Shown here piece after piece: positions 1 through 6,575 of a stretch of DNA of 7,999 nt. The stretch covers positions 1 through 7,999 of the forward strand of contig JADHUF010000045.1 of NCBI GenBank assembly GCA_016784625.1. The letters run 5' to 3'. Position numbers and translations under genes: made by a program. The stretch's first letter is position 1; the number at the start of each line of letters is the position of its first letter. Origin of the DNA: Candidatus Nitrosopumilus sp. (lineage in GTDB: Archaea; Thermoproteota; Nitrososphaeria; Nitrososphaerales; Nitrosopumilaceae). The notes beneath the pieces are model-generated. The model was not told the origin of the DNA and made no database searches. It saw only the letters and a program-made list of their open reading frames with translations.

Positions 1-2084
1 GATCCCCAATCATTTCGTACTATGGGCCATCAGAACCAGAATATCTGACAGTTATTGAACAACTAGAATCATTTAATTTCAAATACAATCCTGCCCTTGC
101 AGAACAAATTATCTCCAAAATACTAAAAGAAAAAGGAGCAGAAAAAATTAACGGCAAGTGGCAAATGGATTCAATTCCAATAGAGATTACAATTTTTATT
201 AGAAGTGATGATCCAGTAAGAAAATCAATAGGGGAAATTTTAGCAGTTGAATTACAAAAAATAGGATTCACTATCAAAAAGGATTTGGGAGATTTGAACA
301 AAGCATTTGTTGTAGTGTATGGTTCAAATCCTTCAGATTTGAAGTGGAGTTTATACACTGAAGGATGGGCTCGATCTGCATTTGTAAAATATGATTCTGT
401 AGGAATAGGACAGATGTATTCGCCTTGGTTTTCAAATATGCCAGGATTCAATATTCCATCATACTGGAATTATGAAAATGACAAATTAGATGAACTTACT
501 CAAAAAATATACTCTGGAGGTTTTGAGTCAGATGAAAAAAGATCATTATTGATACAAGAAGCAGTTGTCGAAGGAGTCAATGAAGCCGTAAGAATTTTTG
601 TGGCAAGCAAAATTGATCAATATGTTGCAAATGAAAATGTCAGTGGAATCGTTAATGATTTTGGGGCAGGAGTTCCAAGTAGGTTCACTCCAATTAATGC
701 TAAAAGTGATAATGATGAGTTTGTAGTGGGAGTAAAACAAATCTATCAAGGAGCATGGAATCCAGTTATGGGATTAACTGATAGTTATAGCAGACACATT
801 TGGGAAGTAATTTCAGACCCTGGAACATTCAAGCACCCATTTACAGGTGAGACTTTTCCTGTTAGAACAAAATGGCAAGTTGAAACCGTAGGACCAAATG
901 AAAAACTGATTGTGCCTCAAGAGGCACAAATTTGGAATCCATCCTTACAAAAATGGGAAAATGCCACTCCAGATACACTTGCAACAAGTAAGGTGACATT
1001 TGATTTTGAATTTAGTAATTGGCATAATGGAGAAAAAATGGACATTAGTGATATTTTACATTCATTATATTTTACAATAGAATGGGGAACTCAAACTGAT
1101 GAAAATGATAGAACTTTTGACACAGAATTTACTCCAAGAGCTTCTCAGGTGATTCAAACAATAATTGGTGTGAATCAAATTGATGAAGACACAATTGAAG
1201 TTTATGTAGATTATTGGCATTTTGATGATGGTGAAATTGCAGATTGGGCAGCACTGTGGAGTTCAATGCCATGGGAAATTTCAGCTGCAATGGAGAAAGC
1301 AGTGATGGATGGGAAAGTATCATTTTCAAGATCTGGGGCTACAAGTAAAAATGTGAGTTGGCTATCATTAATTATTCCAAAAGATGCAAGTCTCATCAAA
1401 AATTATTTGCAAGAATTTAAAGATTCAAGTTATATCCCTACATCGTTAAAAGAAAATAATCAAAGTTTGGAATATTTTCAAAATAGATACAATTCATCAA
1501 TAAAATGGATTGAAGAGAATAATCATGCAGTAATTAGCAATGGACCATTTTATTTAAAATCATATGCACCAGAATCACGTACAATAACAGTTAGTGCATT
1601 TAATGATGATTCTTATCCATTTAAAATTGGAGAATGGGAAGAATTTGAAAAAGTAAAATTGCCAATAATAAAAAATATAGAAATGAAAAAGATTATTCAA
1701 AAGGGAGAAGAATTAGAAATAAAAATAGATACAGATAATTCAGATTCAATTTTATATTTTTTGATAAATAGTGAAGGGAAGATCATAGTGTCAGAGACAC
1801 TTGGAATAGATAAAGATAATATCATTATCAAAATACCTTCAGAAAATACAGAAAATTTAGGAATAGGGGCAAACAACATCAAGATATTTGCAATCTCAAA
1901 TTCTGTGCTAAAACCTGATTTTTATGAATCAAGTTTCATTGTAACTAATGATAAAACAGAATTACCAACCAGTTTGTATGATGATATAGAATTTACAGAA
2001 AACAAAACAGAGTATGAATTTTGGATAATACCAATACTAGCCATTATTGGAATAGTAATTTATCTTAAAAAGAGATATCTATAA
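1..2084 (+). CDS. ABC transporter solute-binding protein, family 5 (peptide/nickel type), 5' partial, C-terminal membrane anchor
   Basis: The frame is open from the first complete codon at position 3 to TAA at 2082-2084, giving 693 visible residues; the start and any signal peptide lie outside. The first part resembles the C-terminal lobe of family 5 solute-binding proteins: a YNPALAEQII segment (residues about 28-37), a GEILAVELQKIGF helix (about 77-89), and a WNYENDKLDELTQKIY stretch followed by a charged helix (about 155-190). A second region has the NWHNGE..DISDILHSL motif (nt 1017-1061), like the 'dG.p.tA.Dv..s' signature of N-terminal lobes. A beta-rich Ig-like segment follows (nt about 1677-1960). 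A hydrophobic helix, FWIIPILAIIGIVIYL (nt 2019-2066), then ends in KKRYL. Known for the family: these proteins capture peptides or metal complexes outside the cell and pass them to ABC permeases. Inferred: an extracellular receptor tethered by its C-terminus. No permease or ATPase gene is in view, so the substrate is unknown. The last 6 bp overlap the end of tsr3 on the other strand. Confidence 0.85.
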   Translation, partial: SPIISYYGPSEPEYLTVIEQLESFNFKYNPALAEQIISKILKEKGAEKINGKWQMDSIPIEITIFIRSDDPVRKSIGEILAVELQKIGFTIKKDLGDLNKAFVVVYGSNPSDLKWSLYTEGWARSAFVKYDSVGIGQMYSPWFSNMPGFNIPSYWNYENDKLDELTQKIYSGGFESDEKRSLLIQEAVVEGVNEAVRIFVASKIDQYVANENVSGIVNDFGAGVPSRFTPINAKSDNDEFVVGVKQIYQGAWNPVMGLTDSYSRHIWEVISDPGTFKHPFTGETFPVRTKWQVETVGPNEKLIVPQEAQIWNPSLQKWENATPDTLATSKVTFDFEFSNWHNGEKMDISDILHSLYFTIEWGTQTDENDRTFDTEFTPRASQVIQTIIGVNQIDEDTIEVYVDYWHFDDGEIADWAALWSSMPWEISAAMEKAVMDGKVSFSRSGATSKNVSWLSLIIPKDASLIKNYLQEFKDSSYIPTSLKENNQSLEYFQNRYNSSIKWIEENNHAVISNGPFYLKSYAPESRTITVSAFNDDSYPFKIGEWEEFEKVKLPIIKNIEMKKIIQKGEELEIKIDTDNSDSILYFLINSEGKIIVSETLGIDKDNIIIKIPSENTENLGIGANNIKIFAISNSVLKPDFYESSFIVTNDKTELPTSLYDDIEFTENKTEYEFWIIPILAIIGIVIYLKKRYL
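2067..2071 (-). terminator. T5 run, weak candidate terminator after tsr3
   Basis: The minus strand has TTTTT about 8 nt after the tsr3 stop (2079-2081), inside the last codons of the opposing solute-binding protein gene. It is short, and in AT-rich DNA such runs occur by chance. Confidence 0.2.
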
Positions 2085-2570
2085 CAATCCAAAATCTTTT
2101 AAAATTAAATTAATCTGATCTTCATTTTCAAGTTTCAAATATTCATTTAGAAGGTTTTGATTAAGTTCGTAGAAAGTGTGTCCCCACTTGAATTTATCAA
2201 GTAATTCCATACCTTGTTCTTTAAAACCCAAAATAAATAATGCCGCAGATAATGCCTCTACAGTAGTTAATTTGTTTAGTTTTGAATAATTTACAGGATT
2301 TCCTGCAAGTAATGGTGGAAGTTTTCGTTTGATGCCATTAAATTTTTTAGAGAATGCTTGATCTGCTAAATTCCAAGAGCAGTCAATTCCAACAATAGAG
2401 TTAATCTTAGACCTATCTTTAGGCAACAAAGTCTTGTCAGAGAAAGGATCTAAAACTAATCCTTTATTGCCAATCTTTCTAATATTGTGAGCAAGGCCAA
2501 ATTTCACCATCTTTGCAGCTGTGCACTTTTTTGGATCATCTTGATAAAACATCAAAACTTGTAATTTCAT
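2079..2570 (-). CDS. tsr3: Tsr3: 16S rRNA aminocarboxypropyltransferase
   Basis: This 163-residue protein has the two-part Tsr3 layout. An RLI-like N-terminus carries DDPKKCTAAKMVKFG (residues 11-25). The DUF367-type region that follows has LVLDPFSDKTLLP (38-50), GIDCSWN (61-67), LPPLLAGNPVNY (84-95) and KLTTVEALSAALFI (100-113), then a helical tail with WGHTFYELN (129-137). Known for the family: it transfers the 3-amino-3-carboxypropyl group of S-adenosylmethionine to a modified uridine of the small-subunit rRNA decoding region, late in ribosome maturation; the fold is SPOUT-like and the enzyme is cytoplasmic. The length is normal for archaeal members. The frame opens with TTG at 2577-2579, three codons earlier. 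I chose ATG at 2568-2570 because homologues as I recall them begin just before the MKLQVL-type strand and no clear ribosome site favours TTG. The upstream gene on the same strand ends 34 nt away, and no convincing TATA box lies between, so read-through from it is likely. Confidence 0.9.
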   Translation of the reverse strand: MKLQVLMFYQDDPKKCTAAKMVKFGLAHNIRKIGNKGLVLDPFSDKTLLPKDRSKINSIVGIDCSWNLADQAFSKKFNGIKRKLPPLLAGNPVNYSKLNKLTTVEALSAALFILGFKEQGMELLDKFKWGHTFYELNQNLLNEYLKLENEDQINLILKDFGLL

Positions 2571-2604
2571 TTCACTCAATAATGAAATAAACAGTATTTT
2601 GAAT

Positions 2605-5600
2605 TTACTCTAGAGTTTTGTATGTAACTTTGTAATAAAATCTAGAAACCTGGTCATCTTTGATGATTTCAACATTCCAATTTGCATCAGGTAAAAATTC
2701 TGAAGAGGATTCAGGCAAAATACTAAATTTCTCAAGGCGTACATCTGAACCACTATACCTTACATTGAGATTAATTCCATCAACTTCAACGACATCATAG
2801 ATTTGTCCTTGTTTTCTTGTAGATTCTTTAACAAGACAATTATCATCAGGACCAATAACACATGTGCCAGTTTCAGTTGATATCTTTAGGTGAACATTAG
2901 GTTCATCTGCTCTTGATGCAGTAAGCAAAGAGCCAGAAACCACCCTTGGAGCAATAGTTACATTATCTACAGTTTTTTCTTCAGTAAATATAGGGATTAT
3001 TTTTTCAGAAATTCTGTTTTCTTTTTCAATCACAGTATTTAGTTTTGGAGTTTGTGGTTTTTCAACTACATCAAATTTAATAGATTTTGTTTCAAAATCA
3101 GCATCAACTGTTACTTCGTATTTTCCAACAGCAGATACAGAATTAGGAATTACAAATTGATGCGTAAATGAACCAGCAGGATTTGGACGAATAGTAGTTA
3201 CAGGCCCTACATGTTTTCCACAAATAAATGAGCCACATGTAATTTCAGTATCTGTTTTTTGAATAACACTAACATCGTATTCTTCAAGATAAATTAACTT
3301 GTTGGGTTTTCCATTAACTGTTACCACATCACCAGGATGATATTCTGATTTATCAGTAGATATTAGAAGAGATACTGGTTCATCAACACCAAAAACAAAA
3401 TCACTAGCTACACTAAATGTAGCTTCAGCCCGAATGCTGTTGTATGTTGCTTTTACAGTATATGATCCTTGAGTAAAAATTGTAACAGGTAATTCAAAGA
3501 TGCTTGAAAATTCACCACCATTATTTGGATAAACAGAAGATTCATGAATTAGCGCATATGGGTGAATTCCATCAAGTACTCGAATATTTACTCTATCTGT
3601 AACAATTAATCCTTGATCTCCTTGATCACGTTTGATAACATTTCCAATCACTTTTAATTTTTCACCAGCCTTGTACAATGATTTGTCATTAGATACAAAG
3701 AGAGGGGTGGTTGATAAAGAATCATTTTCAGGATCGGTTGAGACTTTGAAGAAAGTGTTTGTGGTAATGGAGTCAATAGTAGTCCTAATTTTGTATATTC
3801 CAAAGTTAGAGTTTATGACATTTCGCGTATCATCAGTTTTAGTATTTTGTGTTAATTCAGAACTAGGAATAATCCAAAACCATGAGAAACGTTGATTATC
3901 AATAGGCACACCAGAATTAATAACAGCCCCATTAGGTTTTGTCAATGAAATATCAACATTTCTAGATCCAGTAGGAGGAAGTGTTGCAGTAAGGTAGATA
4001 GTTTCACCTAAACCATAAACATCCTTATCAAGTGAAATAACTACTTTATCTTGCAAACCAAGAGAATCAACAATTGCGAAAGTTTTTGTTGTAATATTAT
4101 CCAAATATTGTGCCTTTACAACATAGTTTCCTTCAGCAAAGATAAGTTTAGAAAGTTCAATTTGAAGTGAATAATTTCCTGAAGTTTTAGGAACTGCTGT
4201 AAAATCAAATGCAACAACAACACCATTCTCTGTTCTCGATGAGCCTTTTACTTCCTTTGGTAAACCAATTATCTCTAGGGGAGTACCGTCTTCATTAGAA
4301 ATTGAAATTTTAACAGAAGCACCTGTTGCATAACTAGAATTTCCAAAAATATCTTTAATGAATCCATTAATATTCATTTTATCGCCAAGTTCATAGATTT
4401 CTTTATCAAAGTTAATTGTCAATGGTACATCAGAAGCAACATACTCATCAGGATTGGTAACTACATGAATGATTTTAGTGACTGAGCCAAGATCCTTTGA
4501 AACATTAATTCTGTAATCACCTAATCTAACTTGGTCATTTGGAAGTGTGAAGGTGTAATTAAAAGAGCCATCACCTAAAACAGTTAAAGAGCGTTGAATT
4601 TTAAATCCAGATACACTTTCAGTAGTAGAAGTTACAATCCCTGATTGTTTTGTATCAATAATATTCAAATCCAATGTTCCAACCCAAGATTGATTTACTC
4701 TACCAGTAATTTTTACTTCCTCACCTAAACCATATGCATCTTTATCAGTCCAAAGCGAAATAGGTACAGATTCTTTGAAGTCCTCTACTACCTCAAAAGT
4801 AGTTAAAGCAGATTTATCAAAATATTCACCAATAATTTTATAAGTTCCAAAAGTAGGATTTACAGTCGTTACAAAAACACTAGTGGTGAATTTACCATTA
4901 GTTGGAAATAGATTTCCACTATAGATTATTTTACCTTGAGAATCAGTGACAGTAAATGTCATTCCTGTAAATGGAATAATTTCAGTAGCAAATCCAGTAA
5001 TTGAAACGTCTTGTCCTGGAAGGTATTGTGTTTTATCAGTGGCAATACTAAAGGAGCCATCTTCTTTTATTTCCTGTTCAATTATTTCATATCCTACTGA
5101 AAAAGATGTATTTGCAGTAGCATCAACATAACTAACAGATACATCATAATATCCTTCACTAACTCCAAGAACTTGATGCAAACTTAGAGTAGTTTTGTAA
5201 TTTAAATTCAAATCAGGGAATAAAGTTACAGTTTTGTAAAAGTTGTGTCCAGAAATAACTATTGTGATAGGTTCAGGTTTAAATTCAGGCTTGACAGGAG
5301 TAGCCACTACAGAAACATTTCCTTCAATGATTGCAACTTCTCCAAATAAATAAGAAGGTTTTTCTAATGAAACACTCACAGTAATTTCTTGTGATTCTTG
5401 TGTTTCTAGTAATTTTCCATTTGATGAACCAGCAGTAGATGTTACAAATTTCCAATAATCAGAACTATCCAAATTATAGCCATCATAGATTCTTTGCCAA
5501 GATTTAAAATCATTTTGAATATCAGTAATCATTGGAGTTTTATCAATAACAATTCCATTTTCATCTCTAAGTTCAACAGATTCACCAACATCAGTAAACC

Positions 5601-5898
5601 AAGTAGTTTGATAGGAGTATGTCAAAAATTGTCCTGATTTAATTATAGTACCATTAGGAATAGTCATTGATTTTTTTAGAACGGTTGTTGATGCAATTTC
5701 CCAACCACTTAAATCAATATCAGAATCAGTAGGATTGTAAAGTTCTGCCCATTCAGATACAGATGCAGAATCATCCCCAGGAGGATTAGTATCTACTTCA
5801 TTAATTACAACATTATCAGAACTGGTTTGAGCATATGCAGGAATCATAATTCCTACAAGTAGGAATATAGAAAATACTAAAGTTAGGTTCCGATTCAT
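2605..5898 (-). CDS. Large secreted protein: signal peptide, lamin-tail domain, seven Ig-like repeats, Cys-pair C-terminal module
   Basis: The protein has 1097 residues. A signal peptide (1-23, cleavage likely after AYA before Q24) has an NRN start and a hydrophobic core. Residues about 29-161 look like a lamin-tail domain: VVINEVDTNPPGDD, then WAELYNPTDSDIDLSGW, then SVELRDENGIVIDKTP. Seven Ig-like modules follow (about 178-946). The C-terminal part (about 986-1097) contains C1013 and C1021 in GTCVIGPDDNCLVKESTR, then VRYSGSDVRLEKFSI. Another cysteine pair, C888/C893, lies in the last Ig module. There are several N-glycosylation sequons and no C-terminal membrane helix or sorting motif, so attachment to the cell surface is not evident. 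Known: lamin-tail domains in prokaryotic exported proteins often accompany nucleases or surface adhesins; no catalytic domain is visible here. Inferred: an extracellular structural or adhesive protein. ATG at 5896-5898 is chosen because it directly precedes the signal peptide and has AGGA 8 nt upstream. The specific role is unknown. Confidence 0.88.
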   Translation of the reverse strand: MNRNLTLVFSIFLLVGIMIPAYAQTSSDNVVINEVDTNPPGDDSASVSEWAELYNPTDSDIDLSGWEIASTTVLKKSMTIPNGTIIKSGQFLTYSYQTTWFTDVGESVELRDENGIVIDKTPMITDIQNDFKSWQRIYDGYNLDSSDYWKFVTSTAGSSNGKLLETQESQEITVSVSLEKPSYLFGEVAIIEGNVSVVATPVKPEFKPEPITIVISGHNFYKTVTLFPDLNLNYKTTLSLHQVLGVSEGYYDVSVSYVDATANTSFSVGYEIIEQEIKEDGSFSIATDKTQYLPGQDVSITGFATEIIPFTGMTFTVTDSQGKIIYSGNLFPTNGKFTTSVFVTTVNPTFGTYKIIGEYFDKSALTTFEVVEDFKESVPISLWTDKDAYGLGEEVKITGRVNQSWVGTLDLNIIDTKQSGIVTSTTESVSGFKIQRSLTVLGDGSFNYTFTLPNDQVRLGDYRINVSKDLGSVTKIIHVVTNPDEYVASDVPLTINFDKEIYELGDKMNINGFIKDIFGNSSYATGASVKISISNEDGTPLEIIGLPKEVKGSSRTENGVVVAFDFTAVPKTSGNYSLQIELSKLIFAEGNYVVKAQYLDNITTKTFAIVDSLGLQDKVVISLDKDVYGLGETIYLTATLPPTGSRNVDISLTKPNGAVINSGVPIDNQRFSWFWIIPSSELTQNTKTDDTRNVINSNFGIYKIRTTIDSITTNTFFKVSTDPENDSLSTTPLFVSNDKSLYKAGEKLKVIGNVIKRDQGDQGLIVTDRVNIRVLDGIHPYALIHESSVYPNNGGEFSSIFELPVTIFTQGSYTVKATYNSIRAEATFSVASDFVFGVDEPVSLLISTDKSEYHPGDVVTVNGKPNKLIYLEEYDVSVIQKTDTEITCGSFICGKHVGPVTTIRPNPAGSFTHQFVIPNSVSAVGKYEVTVDADFETKSIKFDVVEKPQTPKLNTVIEKENRISEKIIPIFTEEKTVDNVTIAPRVVSGSLLTASRADEPNVHLKISTETGTCVIGPDDNCLVKESTRKQGQIYDVVEVDGINLNVRYSGSDVRLEKFSILPESSSEFLPDANWNVEIIKDDQVSRFYYKVTYKTLE
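3061..5367 (-). repeat. Seven tandem Ig-like protein modules (about 97-126 residues each)
   Basis: Each module opens with a variant of 'DK..Y..GE.v.i.G'. The openings start at residues 178 (LEKPSYLFGE), 287 (TDKTQYLPGQ), 384 (TDKDAYGLGE), 497 (FDKEIYELGD), 623 (LDKDVYGLGE), 737 (NDKSLYKAGE) and 848 (TDKSEYHPGD). Each closes with 'G.Y.v....d.....f.v', starting at residues 249, 351, 460, 590, 700, 811 and 925. Spacings between openings are 109, 97, 113, 126, 114 and 111 residues. The copies are diverged in sequence, so the array is old and is not a recent DNA duplication. The fold is probably a beta sandwich of the macroglobulin or bacterial Ig type; this is inferred from the motif pattern. Confidence 0.85.
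5839..5866 (-). repeat. Nested inverted repeats in the signal-peptide codons
   Basis: Plus-strand ATTCCTAC (5849-5856), AA, GTAGGAAT (5859-5866) is a perfect 8-bp inverted repeat. AGGAAT (5839-5844), CATA, ATTCCT (5849-5854) is a perfect 6-bp inverted repeat that shares the middle arm. In the minus-strand mRNA the first folds as a 7-bp stem closed by a CUUG loop, a known stable tetraloop; the second folds with a UAUG loop. The two hairpins exclude each other. The codons encode residues about 11-20 of the signal peptide. The arms are seen in the sequence; a regulatory role is inferred. Confidence 0.55.
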
Positions 5899-5903
5899 TG
5901 CGA

Positions 5904-5910
5904 TTTCCTA
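5904..5910 (-). promoter_or_regulatory. Shine-Dalgarno-like site TAGGAAA for the lamin-tail protein gene
   Basis: Minus strand TAGGAAA lies 5 nt before the ATG at 5898, with its AGGA core about 8 nt from the start. It supports this start codon. The same hexamer TAGGAA is complementary to the TTCCTA inside codons 11-13 of the gene (5860-5866), so the site could be masked in the mRNA. Confidence 0.45.
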
Positions 5911-5976
5911 ATTTGTCTGACTAAAGGACTCATTTTAGAATGAAATTGAGGAAAAGTTGAGCTTGTTGTTAAAGTC

Positions 5977-5989
5977 ATATATCTTAAAA
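5977..5989 (-). promoter_or_regulatory. Candidate TATA box for the lamin-tail protein gene
   Basis: On the minus strand this reads TTTTAAGATATAT, an AT-only stretch apart from one G and similar to the archaeal TATA element. It lies about 80 nt before the ATG at 5898. A transcript starting about 25 nt downstream would have a 5' leader of roughly 55 nt containing the AGGA ribosome site. No purine-rich BRE is obvious. Confidence 0.4.
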
Positions 5990-5994
5990 CCATC

Positions 5995-5999
5995 AAAAA
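5995..5999 (-). terminator. Weak T-run after the small membrane zinc-ribbon gene
   Basis: The minus strand has TTTTT here, about 45 nt after the TAG stop of the upstream minus-strand gene and just before the TATA candidate of the next gene. Archaeal termination commonly uses T-runs on the non-template strand. The run is short and the call is tentative. Confidence 0.2.
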
Positions 6000-6030
6000 T
6001 TATCCTAATTTTTCAGTATTAAGGAGTACG

Positions 6031-6045
6031 TAGGAATCATTCCTA
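6031..6045. repeat. Perfect 7-1-7 palindrome TAGGAATCATTCCTA, possible operator
   Basis: TAGGAAT and ATTCCTA flank a single central C at 6038. The palindrome overlaps the stop codon of the small membrane protein gene (6043-6045) and lies about 45 bp upstream of the TATA candidate of the lamin-tail protein gene. Its arms equal those of the inverted repeats at 5849-5866. It could bind a dimeric regulator, or act as a hairpin at the 3' end of the upstream transcript. No strong T-run follows directly, so an operator is slightly favoured. Confidence 0.4.
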
Positions 6046-6291
6046 AGAATAGTCACAATTTGAGCATTTCTTATCTAGTATTTTAAAGCCACATTCCATG
6101 CATATTCCTTCTCCCACATCTCGTTTAATTAATTGGGTTCTCTTTGCCACATACACTTTGATTCCAAAATACATGATAATTACTATAAGCGCAGCATAAG
6201 CTGGAGCCATAAATGGGGTTAACCCAATCATAAAAAGTAAAAGCCCTGCAATCAAAAGGATATCACGTCTTTCAAATTTCAATAAAGTCAA
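6043..6291 (-). CDS. Small membrane protein with two helices and a C-terminal zinc ribbon
   Basis: An 82-residue protein. A basic start (KFERRD) is followed by two hydrophobic segments, about residues 11-28 and 31-47, separated by PFMAP. A basic stretch (KVYVAKRTQLIKRD) comes next, then a zinc-binding pattern C64-X2-C67-X8-C76-X2-C79. By the positive-inside rule both ends, including the zinc ribbon, should face the cytoplasm. I do not recognise a named family; small membrane zinc-ribbon proteins are common and mostly uncharacterised in archaea. The start is uncertain: no in-frame ATG exists before the upstream stop, so TTG at 6289-6291 or TTG at 6280-6282 (codon 4, giving KFERRD directly after it) must be used. 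The TATA-like stretch at 6306-6314 would place a leaderless transcript start near 6282-6285, which fits the second TTG. The stop codon lies inside a palindrome. Confidence 0.7.
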   Translation of the reverse strand: MTLLKFERRDILLIAGLLLFMIGLTPFMAPAYAALIVIIMYFGIKVYVAKRTQLIKRDVGEGICMECGFKILDKKCSNCDYS

Positions 6292-6305
6292 GACATCATA
6301 GAATT

Positions 6306-6314
6306 GATAAAAAC
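6306..6314 (-). promoter_or_regulatory. Candidate TATA element of the small membrane protein gene
   Basis: Minus strand GTTTTTATC. Counting about 25 nt from its centre gives a start near 6284, next to the TTG at 6282. That suggests a leaderless mRNA beginning at codon 4 of the longer frame. No Shine-Dalgarno-like sequence precedes either TTG. Confidence 0.3.
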
Positions 6315-6429
6315 ATGCCGGAGCTCAGAGCCAATTAGTTTACTTCATTTCAAAGTCATTACTCTAACTCTTCTTCATTGCTCGGCAGTAATATTGTATA
6401 ATAATTTGATAATAAGATAATGGTTGAGG

Positions 6430-6503
6430 TGGGACCGGCGAAATTTGAATTCGCGACCTCTGCGTCCCAAACGCAGAATCATACCAAGCTAGACCACGAT
6501 CCC
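6430..6503 (-). tRNA. tRNA-Pro (anticodon UGG)
   Basis: The 74-nt minus-strand sequence folds as a cloverleaf. The acceptor stem GGGATCG pairs with CGGTCCC (one T-G wobble). The D arm GTCT..TGAT has a GG-containing loop, as is typical for tRNA-Pro. The anticodon stem CTGCG/CGCAG carries the loop TTTGGGA with anticodon TGG (6467-6469). The variable loop has 5 nt, and the T arm GCGAA/TTCGC has the loop TTCAAAT. The discriminator base is A. CCA is not encoded (the next bases are CCT), so it must be added after transcription. There is no intron. It reads CCA and, with wobble, other proline codons. Confidence 0.95.
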
Positions 6504-6524
6504 AGTAAATCCTAAAAGTTACCC

Positions 6525-6532
6525 AATTTAAG
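6525..6532 (-). promoter_or_regulatory. TATA element for tRNA-Pro, possibly bidirectional
   Basis: Minus strand CTTAAATT is centred about 25 nt before the 5' end of tRNA-Pro at 6503, the expected archaeal spacing. It is nearly symmetric (AATTTAAG on the plus strand). It could therefore also fire towards map, giving a start near 6555 and a leader that includes the GAGG at 6563-6566. Confidence 0.45.
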
Positions 6533-6546
6533 CTTCACAGATAATC

Positions 6547-6566
6547 ATTTTAAAGGCACTCAGAGG
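6547..6566 (+). promoter_or_regulatory. TATA-like element and ribosome site of map
   Basis: TTTTAAAG (6547-6554) is TATA-like. GAGG (6563-6566), in AGAGGATC, matches the archaeal 16S rRNA 3' end and lies 9 nt before the GTG start at 6576. If TTTTAAAG drives transcription about 25 nt downstream, the mRNA would be leaderless and GAGG unused. If the element at 6525-6532 drives it, GAGG is in the leader. The sequence alone does not decide. Confidence 0.35.
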
Positions 6567-6575
6567 ATCAAAAAT

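Noticed and set aside
20..451. 143-codon open frame on the minus strand
   Set aside because: It lies fully opposite the solute-binding protein frame, which has clear family motifs; the product has no recognisable domain.
3632..3895. 87-codon open frame on the plus strand
   Set aside because: It is antisense to the sixth and fifth Ig-like modules of the secreted protein and has no motif of its own.
3061..5367. DNA-level tandem repeat or CRISPR-like array
   Set aside because: The periodicity of 97-126 residues exists only at protein level; the nucleotide copies are too diverged and there are no constant repeats with unique spacers.
6292..6429. Possible small RNA gene (box C/D-like ATGA and CTGA words) in the gap before tRNA-Pro's 3' end
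   Set aside because: No complete C box with a properly spaced D box was found on either strand; the words are expected by chance in AT-rich DNA.
6430..6503. tRNA as an integration site for a mobile element
   Set aside because: No integrase gene and no second copy of the tRNA 3' end were seen in the window.
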